In this document: in pieces, positions 9,587-18,015 of the stretch
Layout of the letters: each line of letters begins with the position of its first letter
Numbering within the stretch: position 1 is the first letter of the stretch
Source: Sulfitobacter maritimus
GTDB lineage: Bacteria > Pseudomonadota > Alphaproteobacteria > Rhodobacterales > Rhodobacteraceae
DNA length: 64,000 nucleotides
Direction: 5' to 3'
Assembly: GCF_013346665.1 (NCBI RefSeq)
Contig: NZ_JABVBB010000021.1
Span: 744,001-808,000, forward strand
Notes under the pieces: generated by a model
What the model was told of the DNA's origin: nothing
Database searches by the model: none
What the model saw: the letters and a program-made list of their open reading frames with translations, nothing else
Program-made: the position numbers and the translations under genes

Positions 9587-10387
9587 ATGACCAAACCCAA
9601 TCCGGCACCTTGGAAACAGACATTTCAACTGCGGGATCTCCCGGTGGCGCTGGCGTTATTAACCCGCTTGCCCCTGCCGCATTTTCATTTCCCGACCGAG
9701 GCCAACCGTCCCACCGCGCGAGGGGCTTGGGCCTATCCGCTGGTGGGGGTTTTGCTGGCCGTGATCGCAGCAGCCGTGGGCGAAGCGCTTAGCCGCATGG
9801 GGGCCACTGCGGGGCTGTCGGCGGCTTTCGTGCTGCTTGCGCTGGTAATGCTCAGCGGCGCGATGCACGAAGATGGGCTGGCTGATTGCGCCGACGGCTT
9901 TTGGGGCGGATGGACCCCGGACAAACGGCTCAAGATCATGAAGGACAGCGTGATTGGCACCTATGGGGTGATCGCGCTGGTGCTGTCGCTGCTGCTGCGC
10001 TGGTATCTGTTGGTCGAATTGATCACCGATGATGCCTTGCTTTGGGCGCTGATAATCGCCGCTGCCGGGTCACGGGCGGCGATGGTATGGGTGATGGACA
10101 GCCTGCCGGTCGTGCGTCGCGATGGGCTGTCAGGCCGCACCGGGCGCCCCAGCGCATGGGCCAGCGGCGCAGCGGTACTGATAGCGGTGGTGCTCACCGT
10201 GCTCGCGCCGGATGTCTCGGCATGGCGGTTGGTGCTTCTGGCCTTTTTGGCAGCACTCGTGATGCGGCATTTGGCAAAACGCAAAATCGGCGGTCAGACC
10301 GGCGATGTACTAGGCGCGACTCAGCAGGTGACGGAGATTGCGCTGCTGATCGGCTGTCAAATGATGGCCTTTGGCTGGCAGGGTTGA
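9587..10387 (+). CDS. cobS: Adenosylcobinamide-GDP ribazoletransferase (cobalamin synthase)
   Basis: 266 residues from ATG 9587, preceded by GAAAGGG. Joins adenosylcobinamide-GDP and alpha-ribazole in the membrane. Hydrophobic integral protein with about six helices; signature segments are FLTRLPLP-like ALLTRLPLPHF, ARGAWAYPLVG, GAMHEDGLADCADGFWGG with the acidic metal-binding residues, and KIMKDSVIGTYG. The C-terminus has RKIGGQTGDVLGATQQ, also conserved. Divergent partner of cobT. Confidence 0.95.
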   Translation: MTKPNPAPWKQTFQLRDLPVALALLTRLPLPHFHFPTEANRPTARGAWAYPLVGVLLAVIAAAVGEALSRMGATAGLSAAFVLLALVMLSGAMHEDGLADCADGFWGGWTPDKRLKIMKDSVIGTYGVIALVLSLLLRWYLLVELITDDALLWALIIAAAGSRAAMVWVMDSLPVVRRDGLSGRTGRPSAWASGAAVLIAVVLTVLAPDVSAWRLVLLAFLAALVMRHLAKRKIGGQTGDVLGATQQVTEIALLIGCQMMAFGWQG

Positions 10388-10449
10388 GCGGTTTGTCTCA
10401 GGGGCTGTTCATGCATGGTCCGGCTACTAAATCCCACCGCATAAACACG

Positions 10450-10478
10450 AAAAAGCCGCACCCAGAGAGGGCACGGCT
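10450..10478 (-). terminator. Terminator after carD
   Basis: On the minus strand, a 10-bp stem agccgtgccc/gggtgcggct with two G-U pairs and a 5-base loop, followed by TTTTT (A run at 10450-10454 on the plus strand). It lies 30 bases beyond the carD stop. Confidence 0.85.
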
Positions 10479-10508
10479 CATTCGATAATACACGCTCAAC
10501 GCAGCCGT

Positions 10509-11021
10509 TTAGGCAGCGACACGGCTTTCCAGCACATCGCCGACCTGCTTGGCTGCAGCGAGTTCATCCCCACCGGACACCGCCGCCACTTCGCGGGTCA
10601 GCCGCTCAAGAGCCGCTTCATAGAGCTGACGCTCCGAATAGCTCTGCTCGCGCTGGTCATCGGTGCGGTGCAGGTCGCGCACTACCTCGGCAATGGCAAT
10701 CAGATCGCCAGAGTTGATCTTTTGCTCATACTCCTGCGCACGACGCGACCACATGGCGCGTTTGACCTTGGCCTTGCCCTTCAGCGTCTTCATCGCGTGA
10801 TTGATCACATCCGGCGTAGAGAGCGCACGCATGCCAATCTCAGTCGCCTTATGCGTTGGCACGCGCAGGGTCATCTTGTCTTTCTCAAAGGAAATTACGA
10901 AGAGTTCCAACGAGATCCCAGCGACTTCCTGCTCCTCGATCGACATGATCTGCCCGACGCCATGCGCGGGATAGACGACGAATTCATTCGGGCGGAAATC
11001 AAGCTTTTTCGATTTGGTCAT
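10509..11021 (-). CDS. carD: CarD/CdnL family RNA polymerase-binding regulator
   Basis: 170 residues. N-terminal RNA polymerase interaction domain (DFRPNEFVVYPAHGVGQI, then LELFVISFEKDKMTLRVP), followed by a helical DNA-binding domain with MWSRRAQEYEQKINSGD, the Trp-containing motif that wedges into the upstream edge of the promoter bubble in CarD proteins. CdnL proteins stabilise open complexes at housekeeping and rRNA promoters. A GC-rich palindrome (gcggggcagccccgc, 11041-11055) lies about 20 bases upstream of the start in the leader. Confidence 0.92.
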   Translation of the reverse strand: MTKSKKLDFRPNEFVVYPAHGVGQIMSIEEQEVAGISLELFVISFEKDKMTLRVPTHKATEIGMRALSTPDVINHAMKTLKGKAKVKRAMWSRRAQEYEQKINSGDLIAIAEVVRDLHRTDDQREQSYSERQLYEAALERLTREVAAVSGGDELAAAKQVGDVLESRVAA

Positions 11022-11322
11022 TTAGGTCGCTCCTTGGCGTGCGGGGCAGCCCCGCCGTTAACTCATAAACCTGAACAGCACGCGAAAAACGCAAGCGAGA
11101 GCAGCCTGTCTGGTCTGCAATCGAATGCGTCTACGTTAGAAATTTGAAGTCAACCTCTACAGCGTGGTCGATACATTTCCGGCTCGTCTGTTACAGTTTG
11201 GGACAGCATACCACAAAAACGAAGCGTTCGGAAGCGCCCCCCGCGCGGAAGGGGTCAAACACCATGATATACAGGGATTTATGGCCTAAACCTCATCCCT
11301 TCACAGTTCAAAGCGGCGCGAA
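11022..11322. other. Intergenic region between carD and fdxA
   Basis: About 300 bases with no convincing ORF. It must contain the carD promoter (minus strand). Near carD there is the short palindrome at 11041-11055. The remainder is lower in G+C than the flanking genes. No clear terminator for fdxA or RNA gene was recognised. Confidence 0.5.
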
Positions 11323-11658
11323 TCAGCCGCCCTCGCCCGGTTTTTCCGAGAAGAGCTCCATCTTGCCCTCTTTGCCGTCCATCTCCTCTGCTTCGGGCAG
11401 CGGGTCTTTTTTGGTGATGATGACGGGCCAAAGCTCGGAATATTTGCGGTTAAACTCCACCCATTTTTCCATGTCCGGCTCAGTATCGGGGCGGATCGCA
11501 TCGGCCGGGCATTCCGGTTCACAGACGCCACAATCGATACATTCGTCAGGGTGAATGACCAGCATGTTCTCGCCCTCATAGAAGCAGTCTACCGGGCATA
11601 CCTCGACACAGTCGGTGTATTTGCAGGCGATGCAGGCGTCATTCACGATATAGGTCAT
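11323..11658 (-). CDS. fdxA: 7Fe-type ferredoxin FdxA
   Basis: 111 residues from MTYIVND; the upstream in-frame extension to 11715 is rejected because family members start here. Cysteines at 9, 12, 17, 21, 25 and 40, 43, 46, 50 form the 3Fe-4S and 4Fe-4S sites ([17 protein letters not shown] and [12 protein letters not shown]). The C-terminal extension of about 55 residues is typical of alphaproteobacterial FdxA. Small electron carrier; partner unknown. Lies in the conserved order carD, fdxA, S4 protein, helicase. Confidence 0.95.
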   Translation of the reverse strand: MTYIVNDACIACKYTDCVEVCPVDCFYEGENMLVIHPDECIDCGVCEPECPADAIRPDTEPDMEKWVEFNRKYSELWPVIITKKDPLPEAEEMDGKEGKMELFSEKPGEGG

Positions 11659-11711
11659 GCGGGAAACTCTGGCTGGGGTGTTCGGAGGACTAGCTAAACC
11701 GCAGGGCGAGA

Positions 11712-12095
11712 TCATTCAAGGTGGCGTGCCTTAGAAAGATCAAGCTGCCTGCGGTCGCGTTTGGTGGGGCGTCCCTTTCCTTCATAACCGGGGTTTTCCG
11801 GGGCGATGTTCTTGGGCTTGGCTTCTGGCGGGGATAAATCGGTATAGAGCGCCTGCGCCTCGGGCGCGGGGCCGCGCCTTTGGCCGATGGCGTCAATCTG
11901 GATGACACGGACATGATCGCCTTGAGCAAAGGTCAGCACATCGCCGGGGCCAACTGTGCTCGCGCGCTTTTGCGTTGGGGTGCCGTTGATCCGCACCGCG
12001 CCGCCCGCCACCTGCGCGGCGGCGAGCGAGCGTGTTTTGTAAAAGCGGGCAAACCACAGCCATTTGTCCAGCCGTAGTTTCTCGTCCGCCGTCAT
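11712..12095 (-). CDS. S4 RNA-binding domain protein (Hsp15-like)
   Basis: 127 residues. S4 domain at the N-terminus: [19 protein letters not shown], then GGAVRINGT and [13 protein letters not shown]. The C-terminal half is a basic tail ending in [20 protein letters not shown]. The closest known type is Hsp15 (HslR), which binds stalled 50S subunits still carrying nascent chain-tRNA. Its ATG directly abuts the TAA of the helicase gene upstream, so the two are almost certainly translated from one transcript. Confidence 0.88.
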   Translation of the reverse strand: MTADEKLRLDKWLWFARFYKTRSLAAAQVAGGAVRINGTPTQKRASTVGPGDVLTFAQGDHVRVIQIDAIGQRRGPAPEAQALYTDLSPPEAKPKNIAPENPGYEGKGRPTKRDRRQLDLSKARHLE

Positions 12096-15077
12096 TTACT
12101 TGTCGTCCTTCAGCCCCATCAGCGCAGCGGCAAATGGGTTGTCGGGGTCGATCCGCTTCTCTTTACGCGGGGGCCGGGCAGAGAAATTCTGGGCCTTGCC
12201 GCCCTTATCCGCGCCGGGTTTGCGTCCTTTGCCTTTGGCCGGTTTGCCACGCGGTTTACCCTGCCCTTGCGGACGGTCCCCGCCGCGACGGTTGGCAGCA
12301 TTGCCGCGCGGATTGCGTGCCCATGTGAAGGTGTAGAAGACTTCCATTTCAGGTCCGGCAATATCCGCATCCGGCGCCGTGCCTTGAGGGATTTCCTCAG
12401 CCGGAACTTCGGGGATCGCAGCTTCGACTTCGGCATCCTCCGCCGGGACATCGGCCATCGGCGCGATGCCATCGTCAAGCATCTGCTCCACATCCGCCGG
12501 GCGATCTGCTGGATCGGTGTCGGGCGACGGGGTTTCGACAATACCACCCGCGGGCTCTTCTGCGGCAACATCCATGATCGGCTTATCAGCCGCATCATCG
12601 GTCACTGCGTCGGGGGCTATCTTCTCAGGCACCTCATTGTCGGCGGCCGGGTCCATCGCATCATGGCTGCCGTCTTTCGGCATCACGGTATCGACGGACT
12701 TGACCTTGGTGCGCTCGTTCTTCTCGGCCTTGTAGCCGAGACCTTCCATCAGGTCGGCGAACTGCTCAAGCGTCATGCCGGTGATCGACAGCATGTCCGG
12801 TTTGGCTTCGAACCCGCCGCGAGAGTCTTCAGCCCTCAACATGTCCGCCAAACGCTCCAGCATATCGATACGGATCGCCCGTTTGCCCGCGTTGCGGTAG
12901 CCCGACATCGTGTCGGCCCCTTCGGGCGCGCCAGCTTCAACCGGGATTGTGACCAGACCGGGAGGCGGGGATTCAGGGAATTCGTTCAGACCTTTGCTCA
13001 GCGACCAGAGCACGAGGCGCAGACGTGTCGGCGCGGGCTTGAGCATCAGCGGCATGAAGATGGTGAACTGGCCAAAACGGATGCCATGTTTGCGCAGCGC
13101 ACCACGGGCGTCTTGATCGAGCGATTTCACATCATCGGCCACCTGCGCACGGGGCAGGATGCCGAAATTCTCGACCAGTTGGAATGCAAAGCCGCGTGCA
13201 AGGCCTGTCAGGGTCTCGTCTTTGGCAAGCCCCATGAGCGGCTCGAACAGGGCCGCAACCTTGCGGTCGATAAAATGTTGCAGGCGGCGCTTGACCTTTT
13301 CAGCCACTTCCGGACCGGCGATATCGTCAACGAAGACCTCGACCTGTGGCTTCAGCGGATCGGAACCAGCGGTCAGCTTGCCCACCGCAGCACTGCCCCA
13401 CATGAGGCCGCCCTGCTCGGTAAAATCAATCTCGGTATCGGGTGCGTTGTAGAACCGATCAGCGCGCAGATGAAACTGCGGCGCCAGTGCCTGCAATGCG
13501 GCGGTCTTCACCGTTTTGTCTTCTGCCGCACCTGCGCCCTTGTCCACCCGAAAGCGGAACCCGTCCAGCTTGCCTACAAATTCACCTTCAACGGTGACTT
13601 CACCGGTCTCGTTTACATCGGCCACCATGGCTTCCTTCTGTCCAAGCCGGCGCAACAATACGGATGTGCGCCGATCTACAAATCTTTGCGTCAAACGCTC
13701 GTGCAGAGCGTCCGACAAGCGGTCTTCTACGACACGCGTCGTGTCGCGCCAATGGCTTTCGTCCTTTGTCCAGCCCTTGCGCTGAGCAACGTAAGTCCAT
13801 GTGCGGATAAACGCGAGTCGTTTGGACAACGCATCAATGTCCCCATCGGTTCGATCAATTCGTCTGATTTGTCGCGCCAGCCAGTCATCGGGGATATATC
13901 CGCGCTGGTGCAAGTCGTTGAAAATGGTCTCTAACAGGCCTGCATGTTCGGCATGGCTGATGCCGCGAAAGTCGGGAATACGACAAACATCCCAGAGCAA
14001 GCGCACCGAGGCACCATCCGTGGCGCGGGCGAAAACCTCATCAACCTGCGCCAGTGACTTCAACGCCCGCAGATCGTCGGATTCGCGGGCGCGGACCAGA
14101 CGTTCATCCTCTGGCGGCATCTCCAACGTCTGGATCAGCCTGTCGATAGTGCCGAACTGCAAAGCGTGGTTGCGCCAGTTGATTTTGTTCTGCGGGGTAA
14201 AGCTGTGATCCATGATTGCGCGGGCCACATGGTCGTCCAGTGCTGGCGCATCGCCAGTGGTGCCAAAGGTGCCGGACTTGAACCCGCGCCCGGCCCGGCC
14301 CGCGATCTGGGCCAATTCGTTGGGTGCAAGCGGGCGCATCCGCCGCCCGTCAAACTTGGTCAGCGCAGAAAAGGCGACGTGATCGACATCGAGGTTCAAC
14401 CCCATGCCAATCGCATCGGTCGCCACGAGGTAATCAACCTCGCCGTTTTGATACATCGCCACCTGCGCATTGCGCGTGCGCGGTGAAAGCGCACCCATCA
14501 CCACGGCCGCCCCGCCCTTTTGGCGGCGGATCAACTCGGCAATCGCATAAACGTTCTCGACCGAAAACCCGACGATGGCGCTGCGCGGCTTCATCCGGCT
14601 GATCTTTTTCTGACCGGAGTAGATCAATTCACTCATCCGGTCGCGTCGCATGAAATCGACCCCCGGCACCAATGCCGCGATGGTCCCGCGCATCGTGTCG
14701 GCCCCCATAAAGAGCGTCTCGTGCAGCCCGCGCGACCGCAGCAAACGGTCGGTAAAGACATGCCCCCGCTCTGGGTCGGCGCAAAGCTGGATCTCGTCGA
14801 TGGCGACGAAATCCGCGCCGATCTCCTGTGGCATCGCCTCAACGGTGCAGACCCAATACTGCGTGCGCGGTGGCACAATCCGCTCCTCGCCCGTCACCAG
14901 CGCCACGACCGAGGGGCCACGCGCTTTCACGATACGGTCATAAACCTCACGCGCCAAAAGCCGCAGCGGCAGGCCGATCACACCTGTGCGATGGGCCAGC
15001 ATCCGTTCGATTGCATAGGTCGTCTTGCCTGTGTTTGTCGGGCCGAGAACGGCCACGACGCGCTTGTTGCCTGCCAC
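12096..15077 (-). CDS. SUV3-like RNA/DNA helicase with long acidic and basic C-terminal tails
   Basis: 993 residues. Walker A is GPTNTGKT at residues 12-19 and Walker B is DEIQ at 94-97, the form of the Suv3/SUPV3L1 branch of DExH helicases rather than DEAD proteins. Helicase C motifs are YLVATDAIGMGLNLD and QIAGRAGRG. A conserved middle region follows to about residue 770. Residues about 780-910 are acidic low-complexity (many Asp, Glu, Pro, Ala), and the last ~70 are Lys/Arg/Gly-rich, consistent with nucleic-acid contact. Mitochondrial Suv3 unwinds RNA for the degradosome; the bacterial homologues are little studied. The fused tails and the abutting S4 gene point to RNA metabolism, but this is inference. 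Confidence 0.85.
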   Translation of the reverse strand: MAGNKRVVAVLGPTNTGKTTYAIERMLAHRTGVIGLPLRLLAREVYDRIVKARGPSVVALVTGEERIVPPRTQYWVCTVEAMPQEIGADFVAIDEIQLCADPERGHVFTDRLLRSRGLHETLFMGADTMRGTIAALVPGVDFMRRDRMSELIYSGQKKISRMKPRSAIVGFSVENVYAIAELIRRQKGGAAVVMGALSPRTRNAQVAMYQNGEVDYLVATDAIGMGLNLDVDHVAFSALTKFDGRRMRPLAPNELAQIAGRAGRGFKSGTFGTTGDAPALDDHVARAIMDHSFTPQNKINWRNHALQFGTIDRLIQTLEMPPEDERLVRARESDDLRALKSLAQVDEVFARATDGASVRLLWDVCRIPDFRGISHAEHAGLLETIFNDLHQRGYIPDDWLARQIRRIDRTDGDIDALSKRLAFIRTWTYVAQRKGWTKDESHWRDTTRVVEDRLSDALHERLTQRFVDRRTSVLLRRLGQKEAMVADVNETGEVTVEGEFVGKLDGFRFRVDKGAGAAEDKTVKTAALQALAPQFHLRADRFYNAPDTEIDFTEQGGLMWGSAAVGKLTAGSDPLKPQVEVFVDDIAGPEVAEKVKRRLQHFIDRKVAALFEPLMGLAKDETLTGLARGFAFQLVENFGILPRAQVADDVKSLDQDARGALRKHGIRFGQFTIFMPLMLKPAPTRLRLVLWSLSKGLNEFPESPPPGLVTIPVEAGAPEGADTMSGYRNAGKRAIRIDMLERLADMLRAEDSRGGFEAKPDMLSITGMTLEQFADLMEGLGYKAEKNERTKVKSVDTVMPKDGSHDAMDPAADNEVPEKIAPDAVTDDAADKPIMDVAAEEPAGGIVETPSPDTDPADRPADVEQMLDDGIAPMADVPAEDAEVEAAIPEVPAEEIPQGTAPDADIAGPEMEVFYTFTWARNPRGNAANRRGGDRPQGQGKPRGKPAKGKGRKPGADKGGKAQNFSARPPRKEKRIDPDNPFAAALMGLKDDK

Positions 15078-15092
15078 CTGTCTATCCTTGAA

Positions 15093-15650
15093 TTAAAGCT
15101 CGCGCCCGATGCCATCCCGCCGCAATGCGTCAAGAGCAGATCGGGCGTCTTCGTGATGGGGGTTCAATGCCAGCACTTTGCGGTAAAGTATCGCCGCGCG
15201 GCCCAGATCACCAAATTCCTGCACCATGACCGCAAGACCGAAGATTGCGTTGTAATTATCGGGGTTCAGCGCCAGCGTGCGCTCCAGATCATCCAGCGCG
15301 GGGCCATAGAGGTCGGCGCGAAAATAGGCCTGTGCACGGGTGTGGAACCCTTCGGCAAATTGCGGCGCGTGATCGGTGAGCGCAGTAAGATGCTCAATCG
15401 CCAACTGAATTTCTCCTGCCGCCAAAGCATCGCGCCCGCGGTTCAGCAGCAAATCCATCGCCGGCGACCCTGAGCGCGACCAATGCGCCTCAATCTCATG
15501 GGTGATGCGCCCGGCCTCTGCCGCCGGGGCCGTGCGCAGCTTGTCCAACAGCTCTGGGGGCGCAGGTTCAGCCGTGGCCAGACCTGCAAGCCACATAAAG
15601 CCGCCAACTGCCGTAACGATATGTTTGAGGTTGACGGTGAGGTTGCGCAT
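15093..15650 (-). CDS. Secreted tetratricopeptide repeat protein
   Basis: 185 residues from MRNLTVNLKHIV. Signal peptide with cleavage likely after LAGLATA (about residue 28). TPR units are seen from about residue 70: GRDALAAGEIQLAIEHLTALTDHAP, EGFHTRAQAYFRADLYGPALDDLERTLALNP and FGLAVMVQEFGDLGRAAILYRKVLALNP. Likely a periplasmic scaffold; no catalytic domain. It precedes the helicase by 15 bases on the same strand, so it may be the first gene of that operon. Confidence 0.85.
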   Translation of the reverse strand: MRNLTVNLKHIVTAVGGFMWLAGLATAEPAPPELLDKLRTAPAAEAGRITHEIEAHWSRSGSPAMDLLLNRGRDALAAGEIQLAIEHLTALTDHAPQFAEGFHTRAQAYFRADLYGPALDDLERTLALNPDNYNAIFGLAVMVQEFGDLGRAAILYRKVLALNPHHEDARSALDALRRDGIGREL

Positions 15651-15724
15651 AACAACAGTGAATGTAACAGGCTGCCGCTGCAATTCCAGATGTGTCGGGG
15701 CCAAATGCCAAAAAAGGGCGAGCG

Positions 15725-16015
15725 ATGAGCGATATTGTGAACGAAGCGGTTGTGGTGCTGAACGAAAAGCTGGCCGGTAGCGATTTTGACGGCACGGCCA
15801 AATTCGACATTGAAGACGAAGGCACCGTGATGATGGATGAGAACGGCGCACGTGCAGGTGATGACGAAGCCGACGTGACGTTGAGCGCCGATGCAGAGAC
15901 CTTCCAGTCGATCCTTGAGGGCGACACCAACCCCACATCCGCTTTCATGACCGGCAAGCTCAAGATCGACGGTGACATGGGCATGGCGATGAAACTCGCC
16001 GCCGTCCTCGGCTGA
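15725..16015 (+). CDS. SCP2 sterol-binding domain protein
   Basis: 96 residues, a stand-alone SCP2 domain: long N-terminal helix (VNEAVVVLNEKL), strands FDGTAKFDIEDEGTVMMDENGA and ADVTLSADAETFQSILEGDTNPTSAFMTGKLKIDGDMG with the hydrophobic tunnel helix, ending in MAMKLAAVLG. Binds fatty acids or other lipids. ATG 15725 follows AAAAAGGGCGAG; its TGA overlaps the ATG of the next gene (TGATG), so it is translationally coupled to a lysophospholipase-like hydrolase, suggesting a lipid role for both. Confidence 0.92.
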   Translation: MSDIVNEAVVVLNEKLAGSDFDGTAKFDIEDEGTVMMDENGARAGDDEADVTLSADAETFQSILEGDTNPTSAFMTGKLKIDGDMGMAMKLAAVLG

Positions 16016-16962
16016 TGCAGCTCGACCCGGCCCCGCTTTTCACCGATATCGCACCCGGACCAGAGGGCGGCAAAGCCTATTGGGCCGAAACGTCGGATGG
16101 CAAGCGGATCAGGCTGGGTCATTGGCCGCTTGAGAATGCCCGCGGCACGGTGCTGCTGTTCCCCGGGCGCACGGAATATATCGAAAAATACGGGCTTTGC
16201 GCTACTGAGTTGGCGCGGCGCGGGCTGGCCACCTTGGCGATTGACTGGCGCGGTCAGGGATTGGCGGACCGGCTGCTGCCTGACAAGCGCATTGGCCATG
16301 TGGATGCCTTTGGCGACTATCAAAAAGACGTGGCCACCATGCTGCGGGCCGCGCGCAGCCTGAACCTGCCACGCCCCTATTTTCTGCTGGCCCATTCCAT
16401 GGGCGGCTGCATCGGGCTGCGTGCCGTGATGGAGGGGTTGCCGGTGCAGGCCGCTGCCTTTACCGGCCCGATGTGGGGCATCTATGTCGCACCGCAACTG
16501 CGGGCTGTGGCATGGTCGATGGCGCAGCTTATGCCGCAGATCGGTCAAGGCCACCGTCTGCCGCCGGGCACCAGAATTGACCCCTACCCGCTCATCGCGC
16601 CATTTGAGGACAATCTGCTTACGACCGACCAGCAGATGTACGACATGATGCGCGACCAACTGGCCGCCCACCCTGAATTAAGCCTCGGCGGTCCCAGCTT
16701 TGTCTGGCTGCGCGAGGCGCTGGCCGAGACCAAACATCTCGCGGGGCGGTCTGCGCCCAATATGCCCTGCGTCACCTTCCTTGGCAGCAATGAACGGATC
16801 GTCGCGACTGACCGTGTCCATCGACGCATGAATGAATGGAAAGGCGGGCGGCTGGAGATTGTCGAAGGGGGCGAGCATGAGGTGCTCTTAGAGGTGCCTG
16901 AGCTACGCAATCCCATTTTCGACGGTTTGGAAAAGCTCTATCTGGGCTGCGTCGCCGCATAG
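16015..16962 (+). CDS. pldB: Alpha/beta hydrolase, lysophospholipase L2-like
   Basis: 315 residues of the serine aminopeptidase S33/monoglyceride lipase group. Nucleophile elbow AHSMGG near residue 127, oxyanion segment LLFPGRTEYIEKYG, and the catalytic His in EGGEHEVLLE near residue 288. The PldB assignment is by overall similarity; monoacylglycerol lipase is possible. It has no signal peptide, so it acts in the cytoplasm. Coupled to the SCP2 gene by a TGATG overlap. Confidence 0.85.
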   Translation: MQLDPAPLFTDIAPGPEGGKAYWAETSDGKRIRLGHWPLENARGTVLLFPGRTEYIEKYGLCATELARRGLATLAIDWRGQGLADRLLPDKRIGHVDAFGDYQKDVATMLRAARSLNLPRPYFLLAHSMGGCIGLRAVMEGLPVQAAAFTGPMWGIYVAPQLRAVAWSMAQLMPQIGQGHRLPPGTRIDPYPLIAPFEDNLLTTDQQMYDMMRDQLAAHPELSLGGPSFVWLREALAETKHLAGRSAPNMPCVTFLGSNERIVATDRVHRRMNEWKGGRLEIVEGGEHEVLLEVPELRNPIFDGLEKLYLGCVAA

Positions 16963-17010
16963 AGCGTCATTTTCCTGTGCAATCGCCGCGCGCCGCCTAG
17001 ATTGCTCAGA

Positions 17011-18015
17011 ATGACACGCGAACCCGTCCTGACCTTTACCGAAAACGGCATCTACTGCGCTGCTGGAGATTTCTACATTGACCCGTGGCGCCCTGTCGCG
17101 CGGGCGCTGATCACCCATGGCCACGCCGACCATGCCCGCGACGGCATGGGCAGCTACCTCGCCACAGATGCCGCCCTGCCCGTCATGCGCCACCGTCTGG
17201 GCGAGATCGACGCTGAAGGCATCGCCTATGGTGAGCGTCGGCAGATCGGCGGGGCCACGGTGTCTTTCCACCCCGCAGGCCATGTGCCGGGCAGCGCGCA
17301 GATCAGGGTTGAGGTCGCAGGCGAGGTCTGGGTCGCATCGGGGGACTATAAGGTCATCGACGACGGCATGTCCGAGCCTTTCGAGCCGGTCAAATGCCAC
17401 CATTTTATTACTGAGAGTACCTTTGGTCTGCCAGTCTTTCGCTGGGCGCCGCAGGCCGATGTGGCGGCTGATCTTAACGCGTGGTGGGCGCGCTGTGCAG
17501 CCGAGGGCAAGACTGCTTTCCTAGGCGCCTATTCACTGGGCAAGGCGCAACGCCTGCTGTCGATGCTCGACCCCCACGTCGGCCCGATCCTGACTCATAC
17601 GGCAGTGGAGAACACCAATGCCGTGCTGCGCGGCCAAGGCATCACCCTGCCCGACACCATGTTGGTCACGCCTGAACTGAACCCCAAAGACCACCCCGGC
17701 GCTCTGGTGCTCGCCCCGCCCTCGGCGCTTGGCAGCCAATGGGCGCGGCGCTTTGGCAAGCAGGAGAGCGCTTTTGCCTCCGGCTGGATGGCTTTGCGCG
17801 GCGTGCGCAGGCGGCGTGCGGGGGACCGGGGGTTTGTTATCTCCGACCATGCCGACTGGGACGGGCTGCTCTGGGCGATCCGCGAGACAGGTGCGGAAAA
17901 CATATACGTTACGCATGGTTATACGGATATCTTCACGCGATACCTTAACGAGCAAGGCTGGAACGCGCAGGTCGTCCCGACCCAGTTCGACAGCGACGGA
18001 GGTGACAGCGAATGA
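17011..18015 (+). CDS. Ligase-associated DNA exonuclease (metallo-beta-lactamase fold)
   Basis: 334 residues from ATG 17011; an in-frame TTG at 17002 is less likely. Beta-CASP/MBL nuclease with the metal motif ITHGHADHARDG and the preceding YCAAGDFYIDPW; later AGHVPGSAQI, SGDYKVIDDGM, STFGLPVFRW and the C-terminal SDHADWDGLL and VTHGYTD. Family members are annotated as exonucleases tied to the adjacent ATP-dependent ligase. The last codons overlap the ligase start (ATGA, 18012-18015), consistent with equal expression. Expected role in DNA end or crosslink repair. Confidence 0.93.
   Translation: MTREPVLTFTENGIYCAAGDFYIDPWRPVARALITHGHADHARDGMGSYLATDAALPVMRHRLGEIDAEGIAYGERRQIGGATVSFHPAGHVPGSAQIRVEVAGEVWVASGDYKVIDDGMSEPFEPVKCHHFITESTFGLPVFRWAPQADVAADLNAWWARCAAEGKTAFLGAYSLGKAQRLLSMLDPHVGPILTHTAVENTNAVLRGQGITLPDTMLVTPELNPKDHPGALVLAPPSALGSQWARRFGKQESAFASGWMALRGVRRRRAGDRGFVISDHADWDGLLWAIRETGAENIYVTHGYTDIFTRYLNEQGWNAQVVPTQFDSDGGDSE

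Noticed and set aside
12267..13934. 555-residue open frame on the plus strand
   Set aside because: Antisense to the SUV3-like helicase; composition is Arg/His-rich shadow of a GC-rich gene with no domain.
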